This document shows, piece by piece, positions 54,533 through 64,000 of a DNA stretch of 64,000 nt. Numbering within the stretch: the first letter of the stretch is position 1; every line of letters starts with the position of its first letter. Origin of the DNA: Pholiota molesta (lineage: Eukaryota > Basidiomycota > Agaricomycetes > Agaricales > Strophariaceae); contig JACGCK010000195.1 of NCBI GenBank assembly GCA_014925825.1, forward strand, positions 1 to 64,000, written 5' to 3'. The position numbers and the translations under genes were made by a program. The notes beneath the pieces are model-generated. The model saw only the letters and a list, made by a program, of their open reading frames with translations. It did no database searches and had not been told where the DNA came from.

Positions 54533-55456
54533 TCATAGCATAGGTTTCTCCAGCGGCAAATGCTGCTTCGCAAATACCACACCCACAATCTTCTCCGCAA
54601 TCACCTGGCTCTCCTCTACATCCAAGCTCCTCCGACACCCACAGCAGCCCACGGTTTGGCGATACAGGTCTCTGGCTGCAGCGACTTTCGTGAAGTTTCG
54701 TATCCCCAGGCTCATGGTCATAGGCAGCGTGAGCGGCTCGGACCGCTGACAGAGAGCGGCGAAGGAGGGCAGCAGAACGTCGGAGTCGAGGTGGAATTCT
54801 TCCCAGATCGCGATCCGGCGGATGGGGTCCATTGGGTGTTCCAGGAGCTGGAGCATGGCGGTATTCCGGATGCGGTCCATCTGAAAATTGTTGGCGAGTT
54901 TGAGTATGGAGAGCAGATCATGGATGGTGGGAGGTTTCTTTGGGGATTGGGGCTCGCTGTTGTTGATCAGTAACATTGCCCAAAATCAATAAGGGAAATA
55001 CACACGATGGATATAGCATTGGGAGAAGCCGCACGAAACTGGCCTGTGATACCTCGTATAATACGAGGGGTCGTCTATCGTTATATCCAATGATGGGTAA
55101 ACTTCCTGTCTGTATGGGCGGAACGATATTCCGGAAGACGGGTGAATGTTCGTGAAGAGTAGAGAGTTTGAGCCGGAAGAGCGTGTTTTCTACCTGGAAG
55201 AAAGGTTAGCATTTCAACCTATAAAGCTCAATGGAAGAAAGCTCACTTGAATCACTATATTCCCGTCGTGCATATACCACCGCTTGTGTCGTTTGATTCT
55301 CGTAGATTCAGAAGGACTCTTCTTTCCACTGGTGGGGCTTGAAATAGAAGCCTTGGGTGACTGCGCATCTGAAACTACAACCTCGCCAAGGCCTGATTCT
55401 ATCATAGGCGATAGATCCAACTTCATAGGCGGCGAGGATTGAACAAGAGCAGCCAT
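54533..55456 (-). CDS. BTB/POZ domain protein 3
   Basis: This is the third BTB/POZ gene in the window. A Ser/Pro-rich N-terminus (MAALVQSSPPMKLDLSP) leads to the BTB core: RHKRWYMHDGNIVIQ, then VENTLFRLKLSTLHEHSPVF, then a short loop and RPLVLYEVSQASFVRLLPMLYP. After an intron the helical region follows (DLLSILKLANNFQMDRIRNTAMLQLLEH; DPIRRIAIWEEFHLDSDVLLPSF) with SEPLTLPMTMSLGIRNF. The C-terminus contains a CCGCRRS cysteine cluster near 54640 that the other two BTB proteins lack. The order YMHDGNIVIQ-VENTLFRL matches the domain limits of the other copies. Function is unknown. Confidence 0.8.
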
Positions 55457-56518
55457 TTCACGGATGAGAGGAATTCGTGAGGATAACACGAAGTGGGGAG
55501 AAAGAAAGACGGACGAGCCACCCAACCACTCAGGACTCGGGAAACAAGAGCCCGCTGAGGGTTTAAGAAAACGTGGGGTGGGGCAGGTATGAAGGAGCCT
55601 GATGAGTGGTTGGTGGTAAAGCAAGCAAGTGAAACATGACAAAGGAACATCGCCAACAAGTTCGTCGTCAGGTTGACCGCTCAGTCCAGAACAGGTCCAG
55701 AATAAGCACATTATTCGTTTACAGTAACGGGTAGCAATATGTCGTTGTGAGACAGGCTGCGGTGACTATCCATGTTCGGGATGCAGATTAGGAGGCAGAC
55801 GGTCACCTGAAGCAGTCAACGATGCAATAAGTAGTGTATCCGTCGAGGAGTCTATTAGCGATATGTATGGCCTTGGGTATCAATGAGAGTCATTCTTCAA
55901 AGCAAGAGTGTCCGGAGTAAGCTGTAGTCAAGTCGTTCATGGTCGTCTATATGCGGTCGTTAGCTCTCGTTAGCTGCGCGACGCCGGGCGCAGCTGAGAC
56001 AAACTGGAAATATACATTTTCGCACGGTCTGCTCTTGCTCTTCAACCTGATCATTCTCATCGTTGTGTATCTCTCATTTCAAGCGCTGGAAGGATTGTGC
56101 ACTCGTTCTACTGGCCGACTTGGACAATATAAATGAACAAACTGCTCCCACAAACCTTCAACATCCCCTGGCTTGTCTAGCCGTCGAGTAAAAGGATGTC
56201 ACGTGGCCAATATACCGTCAACAACTGAGGAGCGCCTCCCAGAATACTCTCTAAAGCCGTACTATTTTTCTCGGTTTGCTGGGGCGGTGACTGGTCCGCA
56301 AACTTCACCATGCGAATCTGTGAACGTCGACATCTGATTGAGAAACATTCTGACATCACAAGTGCGGCCTATCTTTAGCTGTCCACCAAATATCCTCCCA
56401 AGGGAGCGCGTCCGGACCGTCGCATGTACTAGCTTCGTCAAATGGCGGTCCGATTTTGTTATTCTGCGGATATAAAATGTGGTTGAGGATCCGAAATGAA
56501 GACAAGGACGTTCGGAAA
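55457..56518. other. 1.06 kb intergenic region
   Basis: This region contains the promoters of the BTB 3 gene (minus) and the GH28 gene (plus). An open frame at 55939-56136 has a hydrophobic stretch but no supporting context. Confidence 0.4.
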
Positions 56519-58445
56519 ATGCGCCTGCTTACGACTTCGTTTGGGCTCGTAACCTTCTGCTTGACATCTGTCGCGGCCAATGGACCGTCTTTCTTACCTT
56601 TCTTCAGGCCACCCTTCAAATTCCCAAAACAACCAGCAAAGGACGACGCGTGTACTCTGACCGCTAGTGGTGGCGATGATGCGCCCCACTTCTTGAAGGC
56701 CGTGCATGATTGTGCTACCGTTACGATCCCAGCAAAATCCACTTTGAGTATTCAAACGAGGATGAACATGACTGGTCTTCGTAACAAACACATTGTATGT
56801 CGTTCGGTTTCGTGAGTTTTGGAGCTATCGACTGACTTTGGTATCTCCCAGAACCTTGAAGGAACGCTCAAGTTCACAGATAATATTCCTTACTGGAGCG
56901 GAGTGCGTTGGTTCTTGCTAATCTCTGATTGTCGAACTGAACGCCCGCTTTTCAGAATGGATTTTTTATTCCGTTCCAAACACAGATCACTTTTTGGCTT
57001 CTAGGTGGAGAGAACATTCTCTTTGATGGAGGAGGAACATTGGATGGCTCCGGACAGGTACGTTCATATGATTTAAATACCATCTATCTTCTTGCTAAAC
57101 TTTCTGTTAGTTGTGGTGGGATACATTGTCAGTCTCTATCGACGCCTTCAATCGCAGAGTTTATAAGACTCATCTTTTGAAAATAGTGCATCCAACGCGT
57201 CTCTTTTGCGTCCAATCACTCTTACCGTATTCCAAGCCGAAAATGTCTTGATCGAAAATATCCATATGATCAACAGTCCAGAATGGCATAATCTCGTACG
57301 CAATTATGTAAAAACCCTTTTCCTATCCTAGGTGATTTATACGCAACGATCTAGGTCAACGAAGGCAAAAATGTTGTTTACAACAACATCAATATCCATG
57401 CCGTCTCCAATTCCACCCATGGCGCCGCCAATACGGACGGTTGGAACGTTTACAGAAGCGATACTGTTCAGATATTGAATTCAGTGATTGTCAACGGTGA
57501 CGATTGCGTCGCCTTCAAGCCCAGTGAGTGGTAGATAGAAATCGCTCCGTCCACCTCTTCTGATCATCCGTTGAAATCATTAGATGCAACCAATGTTCTT
57601 GTCGAGAATCTCAATTGCACCGGGTCACAGTAAGTACTCTTACGATCTGTATTCTTATATACTCATCGCTCATTCGTCTGTAGCGGAATATCTGTTGGGT
57701 ATGCAAATTTTTCCTGATACATTGCTTCCTCCTACATTGCTCATTGATCTTCAAAATAAATAGTTCTTTGGGCCAATTTCCTGGAATTTTTGACATCGTA
57801 GAGAATGTTCTTGCGAAGTAAGTGTCTGAGTATATCTCGGACACGATGGGCACTAATCATCCCCTAGAAATGTAGAAATGACCAACGCACAAAACGGCGC
57901 CAGAATTAAGGCTTGGGCTGGTCCAAATGTCGGGAGTGGAATTGTCAAGAACATCACCTTCCAAAACTTCTTCGAGACTGCAGTGGGCAATCCACTCATC
58001 ATTGACCAGGTACGGTGTTATGTTTCTTTGAAATATCATCTTCGTATCTCATTCTACTTTTTAGTGTTACATGACAAATGCTACAGCATGTGCCCAATTC
58101 CCCTCGAATACGCTAATTCAAGATATTTGGTTCAACAAGTAAAGCATCACTTCACTCTTCATTTATGACATTTTGTTGATCTGATTTGCCGTAGTATTAC
58201 TGGAACTGGGACGAGCTCTGTCGTAGCATCTTTATCATGCTCGCCAGACGGCCGTTGCTCTGATATCAACGTCAATGATATCAGCCTTTCGTGAGCATGA
58301 TTCAAATGATTTGAATATCTGCATTTCATTTAATGACTAAATTCCTTCTACCAGATTCCCCAAGGGCAATGCAACTTTCTCATGCCAAAATGTGAATGTT
58401 ACCGGCGACGCTGCGTCGCTGTTCCCAACCTGCACTATCACATAA
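56519..58445 (+). CDS. secreted polygalacturonase (GH28, exo-type)
   Basis: This is a pectin-degrading glycoside hydrolase of family 28, secreted to depolymerise plant cell-wall homogalacturonan. The ATG at 56519 gives the signal peptide MRLLTTSFGLVTFCLTSVAA. The right-handed beta-helix carries all four GH28 signatures. They are NTDGWN near 57432, GDDC near 57500, the histidine motif GSHGISVGSLG across two introns (57630-57780), and RIKAWAG near 57903. Other typical blocks are ENILFDGGGTLDGSG and NVLIENIHMINSPEWHNL. The C-terminus ends in TGDAASLFPTCTIT with conserved cysteines. About ten short introns interrupt the gene. The N-terminal Cys and the general pattern suggest an exo-polygalacturonase more than an endo-enzyme, but this needs phylogeny. 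It indicates a plant-associated or saprotrophic lifestyle. Confidence 0.9.
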
Positions 58446-58594
58446 CTTACTACAGACGGCTTTGATAATACATGGAACAGAATGCGACTCTCTGCTCTAG
58501 TTTGTAAAACATAAAGCTGTGTTTTTCTTTCTTTCATGTGCATATAGCCACCTTCCGTGAAAAAGAAACAAGAATGAATGCTCGCCCACATCTT

Positions 58595-59357
58595 CTAGTA
58601 TCCCCACGAATTCATGGTGCCCGATGGCGCTTGAACAGCGTTGTATTGAACTGCGGTCACCGGAGGAGGCCCGGGAGCGTACGTTGGACCACTCAATAAT
58701 TCGTCATCTGGATCAAGGCACCATTTCATGAGGCAGGGCTCTGTCAAAGCCATCAGCGTCGAGGCAGAAATGGGGCGGATGATCATTGTAGGCTGTGTCA
58801 TCGCGCTTTGCCGGTCGTATATGCTGGTATTGGACGGATCGTCTGCTCGGTTGAGCATGGCGAGGCGAAGGTCGTGCCATTGGAATAATTGCCTCGGTTG
58901 TGTGTTTGCGAACTCCATATCCGCCACTTTATCGGCTGGTGTCTCAGCATGATCTGCATCGTTCTGTAGGTTCTCAAAATCCGTGTGAGGACCTGCACAT
59001 CCAGTTTGTCAGTCTTTAAATACAGAATATATGCTAATGGGATATCGACGTACTGTCACCTCCCGTCGATAATATAGACCGAAGAGCATCTTTACTCCGC
59101 GCAGCATAGGACAAAGGCACGGGCGCGGTAATTGCCAGCGCGCCAGGATCGTTCTCCTTGTTTGACGCCGCGTAGTCTGGGTGGTGGGGCGAAAGCGATT
59201 CCTGGGCTGGGTACGCGAATGCTAGTGAAGAAGCCAGACTTGCATTGGACGGGCCTAGCGTCTGAGTTTCTTCGCCCGGTTGCTGTAGATGAGATATATG
59301 CGCATTTGAATATTCTAGGGCAGAGAATGCGCCCGACTGAGTTGCTCCTTGATCCAT
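58595..59357 (-). CDS. protein of unknown function
   Basis: A two-exon frame starts MDQGATQSGAFSALEY and continues through a polar, likely disordered segment with SPHHPDYAASNKENDPG. Splicing at about 59052 joins GGDS to PHTDFENLQND. The second exon holds EFANTQPRQLFQWHDLRLAM and the hydrophobic/charged block TMIIRPISASTLMALTEPCLMKW, then a Pro-rich end. No domain is recognised. A further open stretch upstream (59360-59530, SLNRVSFTPFSRKKNSPIT) may be an earlier exon of the same gene, because it is in a plausible position and basic. The start is therefore provisional. There is no signal peptide. Confidence 0.5.
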
Positions 59358-60132
59358 TCAGCTTGTGTCGATATTCGTAAGTAACCGTTTTATCGACCAA
59401 TTGAGCGGAGAAAGTGATTGGCGAGTTCTTCTTTCTCGAGAACGGGGTGAAGGAAACCCTGTTCAGCGAATGTTCGATGTCTCTAGCGGTGTTCGAGATC
59501 GTTCTGTATTGACACAAAGAAGGTTGCAAGCAGTACTAAGTTAGTGCGTTGCTAAAAATAGATAACTTCATTAGTCCTGTATAGCATTCTATCTGCGCCG
59601 CCGGGTCATTCTAAGTATTGTGAAAGATCGTCAGGAAGCAAAATGAATCTCTCCAATCGAGCCGCCAACATGGAGGTACGATTTCAACGGAGAGGAGATC
59701 CGAGAAGCTACATATATGACGTGAATCATGTGGGCGACTATCTTCTAGCGGGCGTATAGTACGGGCGTCTATGTATTCACGTCATCAGGAAGATCCAGCC
59801 ATAATGGTGACTTGAGTTCGTTGAGAATAGTCAGAAACAAGGTTCGGAGCTTCATGTTCAGATATGGTTTAGAATAGAAGTATCAAGGTTTTCTTGATCT
59901 GTGAAACAGCTCAAACAGGCATTTTCAAAAGGATTCATCTTGCAGGGCTGAATTCAAGTAGAATTTCCAGAATTTCCGGTTGCTCCATAATATTGTCCTG
60001 TTGAAGGTAATTAGTTGAACTATCAACAACCGAAGAGAAAAGATAATATACCATAAAATGTCTATTCCACCGTTCGATAACAATAATAAACACGGATATC
60101 ACTCAACAGCACAATGCAGCGGGTATAGTTAA
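59358..60132. other. intergenic region with possible upstream exon
   Basis: The first 0.17 kb may be a 5' exon of the preceding minus-strand gene. The rest shows nothing recognisable. Confidence 0.35.
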
Positions 60133-63100
60133 TCATTCCTCGTCCTCATCCTCATCGTCGTCGTCATCTGCTTCATCTTCGGAGACTTCCAATCCCACTT
60201 CCTTCATTCGGGCCTTGTCTTTTCGCCGTTTGCTTGTGACTTCATCCAGTAAGACGAGGAGGTCTTCTTGTTCCTTTTCCACGTCCTTTCGCGTATTTTC
60301 AGAGGTGGCTACTTCCAATTTCAAAGCTGCAACTTCTTTTTCAAGGTCGGAAACCTAAATCGAAGGAAATGCTCATAAGCAAATGTAACAATTTCACGCA
60401 TATAAACGTACTTTGTTGTCAGATGAAGCTGCGACTTTGAAGCGCTTCTGCAGAGCGTCGATCTCTTCGGCTTGCTGTCGGATAACCTCTCGGAGAGACG
60501 CAACGAGCATGGCAGTTTCTGCACTCTGTCCATTTGACGAGGAGAGCTGATCAGGATCGGTGGAAAATCCACGTTGAACAGTATCTGAAGATGAATTAGA
60601 GGCAATAATGCGTCAGATAGAACGATGTTCACGTACAATAATTAGATTTCCAGAAGTCGACAAAAGCCCAATCAAACCATATTTCAGCCTCCTCGGAGGC
60701 TGCAGCTTTAACGGAAGGCGGCAATGCTGAGCTGGGGATTGGAAGCACGATCGAATCGGGCCCGACGGCCTTGAAGCGCTCGTCTTCCCGGAATCGTGCC
60801 ATTTGTCCAATCAGTGTGTCGACACTCAGCCGACCAATAATTGGGTGAATAGTTGACCTGTAAAATAAAATATTATCACTATTCGCACACACTGCGCCAT
60901 GTGGATCTTACCTTGTTATTTCGCCAGGCTCACGATTGTATTCATAGCAAAGGCCGAGAAGGAAGGCGCACAAGCCTGGGACTAGCGAATCCACCTCTGA
61001 AGTTTGATTGATGGGTTCGACCAACTGGCGGCGAGACGGTAGTCAACAACTGACCCGTACAATCAACGTATGAGACTTTACTCACAACACCAAGTCCCCC
61101 AGCGTCGAGGAAATCCTTGACTGACTTCGGATCCTCCCATAGCCATTGAGAAAGAAGGCATAGGTAGCCAATCACATATCTGTCCCACTCCCTTGCTTCT
61201 CTGTCCGAATTATTGCTCCGCGAGCGAGACAGCAAAGCTAAAGACAAGTTCTCCGTCAGGATCTGCAGCAGCGTCTGTCGTTCGTCCTCGTCCTCGGGTT
61301 CTACTGCGACAGGTTCCGGAGGAGCACCATCAGCGGGAACAAAGAAGTTCAACTGGCCCCCCGGAGCTGTGGGCGTAGGTCCAGGAACAATTAAGCGGGC
61401 GGCTGCTTTGGCCCGTGGCGATCCGCGTAGGAGGTGCGCAAACATCAGAGTGGCTATGTGTGTCGAGATGACATCTGCTGGATCCAGGACCGAAGCGGTG
61501 TTAGGCGGGGCCGAGAGTGCGTGCAGGAGAGGAGTCGATCGCGATGCCTGCGGCTCATCTGGTGGTAATCAAGCATCAAAGGCAGTTCTACACCGCACGC
61601 AAAGTAACACTCACCAGAATCCTCCAGGGGAAGCATCGCCTGAATAATTGCCTGGCGGATTTCGTCCTTACGGACAAAGTTCTAGAAATGAATGAATGAA
61701 TGATGTTAAGGGAATTTCTGTCGGCGTATGTGGAAGAGGCCCACCTCGAACACCGCTGCAGCTGCGCTTCTCAGCTCAAGGCTTTCTTTGGTGCGTTTTC
61801 CAGCATCCAGACCATTATATTCTCCATGAATGGCTAGTTCGACGAGAGCATCAAGAGCAGAGGCTAGCTCTAAGCGATCCCATTCCTCTCCGTTTGTTTC
61901 CGGTACTGGGACATATGGGGTCAAGGATATTTCTGAGAATGGGAAGTTGATATTGGTAGGAAGAAGACGAAGGGCCTGATTATACATGGTTACTGAAGGC
62001 GCTCGGAAATGGAATGAAAACTTACTTGAGTTTTGACCGGTGTGGGCGCATTGGATGCCAGTGCCATTTCGATAAGACATCTTGTGAAAGGGACATTTTC
62101 CGAAACCTAAAATGCCCTTAATCGAAGTCAACTGAGGGCGTGGATCTTTGCTCACACCGTGCCCTTTGGCTCCAATGAGCATTCCCATTATTCCAATAAT
62201 CAAAGATGTATTTCTCTGTTTCTGGTCATCCCAAAATTGGAGAGCAAACTCTTGCGGTGCGGTTGTTTGAACGTCTAGCGTCACAGGGAATTGGAGGAGA
62301 GCGCATAGAACTGGTGGCAGGGATGTTTCTTTGAAATAGCTCTATTTAAAATGTCAGTGTCATACAACTAACTCAATAGCAAAGACGTACTTGATTCGAG
62401 CTGTTGAACCGCAATAATCCATCCACGCAAGTAAGAGCTCCTTGAGCCACGAGTCCGCCATCCACGCCTCCTTCTTGCGTTACAGTGTTGAAGAGCTTTT
62501 CGAATGCCCCTTCGAAGGCCAACACTTTTTGGATATCAGGACTTTGAGATATAAGAGCTTGGACCATAGTAATAGCCTCTGATTTAAAACATCGACAAGG
62601 ATTCGGAACGTGATGAGCTAGATTCGTTTACTCGCAGATGAGTTGCAACTCACCGTTTCGAATGATTTCTCGCTTGTCCTCCAACACCGCAATAATACTC
62701 CCCGGTCCAGCAGGCGCCGTCAGAAAATAACTTTGGATTGCTTGTCGTCGATTGTGCAGTAGCGTCGTGAGCAACTGAAGCGTTGCGAAACGGGTATAGA
62801 AATTGGTATCTCCGAGTAGTGCGAATAGTGTATGAGTAGTCTTGTCCGATGCCACTAAGATGTCGGTATGCTTGAACCCAAGCTCATGGCTTCCTGGGGT
62901 CGCGTCTTCTGTCTGACATAGAATATCTAACGTTTCCAAAATGGCTTTCCCCATATCCGCGTCGACTTCTGCGTCATTGTAAAGAGACTCTAGCAGGCCC
63001 GATAGCGCTCTTTCGCCGACTTCTTGCTTGCAGTCGCGCACAAGCCCTTTGAGAGCGAGCACAGCTGCTCGTCGATCTGCTAGAAGGGTAGCAGGAGAAA

Positions 63101-63194
63101 GACGATCGCTCAGCCTTCCAATGGTATCTGTGGGTGTTTGGGGCGCTCCTGTAGGCCCGCGCAGAGCAACGTAGGTTTGCGAGAAGAATTCCAT
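60133..63194 (-). CDS. USO1: vesicle-tethering protein USO1/p115
   Basis: This is a Golgi tether of the Uso1/p115 family that captures ER-derived COPII vesicles upstream of SNARE pairing, working with Rab1/Ypt1. The N-terminal armadillo-repeat head begins MEFFSQTYVALRGPTGAPQT. It contains the family blocks RRAAVLALKGLVRDCKQEVG, LGDTNFYTRFATLQLLTTLL, LTCVDGLLRFNSSNQ, LCALLQFP and EWDRYVIGYLCLLSQWLWEDP. The head ends near ALPPSVKAAASEEAEIWFDWAFVDFWKSNY. A coiled-coil tail follows (AMLVASLREVIRQQAEEIDALQKRF; VSDLEKEVAALKLEV) and the protein closes with an acidic Asp/Glu run. Total length is roughly 800 residues, so the coiled coil is far shorter than in yeast Uso1 (about 1790) and nearer p115 (about 960). 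About ten short introns are present. The start at 63194 matches the family N-terminus. Confidence 0.93.
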
Positions 63195-64000
63195 TTGGAG
63201 TTTGATATAAAGCTAGCTTTCGATATCAAGGGAAGCCTCCTGGGATTGGGGGAGTACGCCAATGGTCGGCGGGAAGTCGGAAGTCCAGCGACCCATCCAG
63301 CCGCAGCGAGTTGTCGTATGAGGGGTAAATGCCACGTGCTTCCACGTGAGACGCGCCTCGGGCCGCCTTCGCGGTCAGTCGCGACTCGGACATCCGACAC
63401 GCGTCTTTCCTGTTCCACCACAATCTATCAGGAGTCCTAGTCAATTGGGAGTCAATATTTAATATTCAATGCGCACAGACTCAGAAAACTCTCTGGCACA
63501 AAATTACAACTTTCATGCTTGCATAGGGAGCACAAGTTGGCTTCCGCTCATCTGACGGAGCCTTCAAGGCTCGCTTTCCTTCTGGTCCGCGACTCCGCGT
63601 AGTCCATTGACGATACTACGCGACTACGGTCCACATATACTTTTGATTGTCTTCGTGGTCTCTCACTACCGACTTGTTCCATAGTAAGAAGAACCCAAAA
63701 CATAGTATGTGTGAGGTATTATCACCATCTATGTGGCAATGCAATATGTTTCATGCTGACCTGCGACCTCAGGCCTCATCAACCATACACATGAAAAATG
63801 AATGGTCTCGGAATCTGTCAGTCGCCCTTTATCTACGCCTAATCAGCCACTAATGCTATTTTTTTTTTCTCGACGCCAGATAAGTAGTCGCGGAGAGACG
63901 ACATCAATTATACCCGACTCCCTTCCACTTTGGTGAGATTATGCTAATACGTAGGACCTTTTGCGTACATTCCTAGTTCTCCCTTTTGTGCCAGCATGCA
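63195..64000. other. right flank, no gene recognised
   Basis: Upstream region of USO1 followed by DNA without a supported gene. Short inverted sequences around 63590-63630 (CGCGTAGTC and GACTACGCG-like) are visible, but I see nothing else. Confidence 0.4.

Overview
The window is nuclear DNA of a filamentous basidiomycete, most likely an Agaricomycete (mushroom-forming fungus). Reasons: dense genes on both strands, each cut by many 45-70 nt spliceosomal introns; a nuclear tRNA-Tyr with a short intron; and an agaricomycete-style gene set (secreted glycopeptide-like proteins, BTB/POZ paralogues, GMC oxidoreductase, GH28 pectinase). No prokaryotic, plasmid or viral features were seen.

Layout. 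0-4 kb: an HSL/GDXG-type alpha/beta hydrolase fused to a long disordered tail. 4.4-5.4 kb: a secreted glycopeptide-like gene. 6.8-16.9 kb: a housekeeping block with clathrin light chain, monoacylglycerol lipase, a mitochondrial MDL1-type ABC transporter, a conserved coiled-coil protein and prephenate dehydrogenase TYR1. 17.3-18.6 kb: an intact tRNA-Tyr gene beside two partial tRNA-Tyr copies and a decayed tyrosine-recombinase-like (DUF3435-type) gene. 19.8-29.0 kb: saccharopine-dehydrogenase-like oxidoreductase, BTB protein, a 12-cysteine small secreted protein, GMC oxidoreductase and an MFS transporter. 29.5-36.8 kb: glucosidase II alpha and two low-complexity proteins. 36.8-52 kb is the accessory, repeat-rich part: tandem and direct repeats, a GMC pseudogene, a dimeric-barrel protein, a BTB gene, a 1.75-kb transposon-like element, the KDEL receptor ERD2 and a partial copy of its 3' end. 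51.9-63.2 kb: second glycopeptide-like gene, the phosphatidylglycerophosphatase GEP4, a third BTB gene, GH28 polygalacturonase, an unknown protein and the Golgi tether USO1.

Functional threads. ERD2, USO1, clathrin light chain and glucosidase II all serve the secretory pathway; MDL1 and GEP4 are mitochondrial. The GH28 enzyme, GMC oxidase, glycopeptide-like proteins and cysteine-rich protein are predicted to be exported. These genes are not arranged as one co-regulated cluster; most look like independent neighbours, although several gene pairs are divergent and share short promoters (MGL/MDL1, MFS/glucosidase II).

Most notable signals: (1) a transposon-like element at 45679-47432 with a perfect 9-bp target duplication, degenerate GGGCA-type inverted ends and internal arrays of the hexamer AGCGTG phased at 10-11 bp; (2) a small secreted protein built of two 30-residue modules with identical 6-cysteine spacing; (3) 14- and 16-nt microexons kept in two glycopeptide-like paralogues about 47 kb apart; (4) tRNA-Tyr fragments bordering a truncated recombinase-like gene; (5) clustered single-base frameshifts in two otherwise well conserved hydrolase genes, which look more like homopolymer sequence errors than decay. 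All gene models were spliced by eye from GT-AG signals and reading-frame continuity, without transcript data or database searches.
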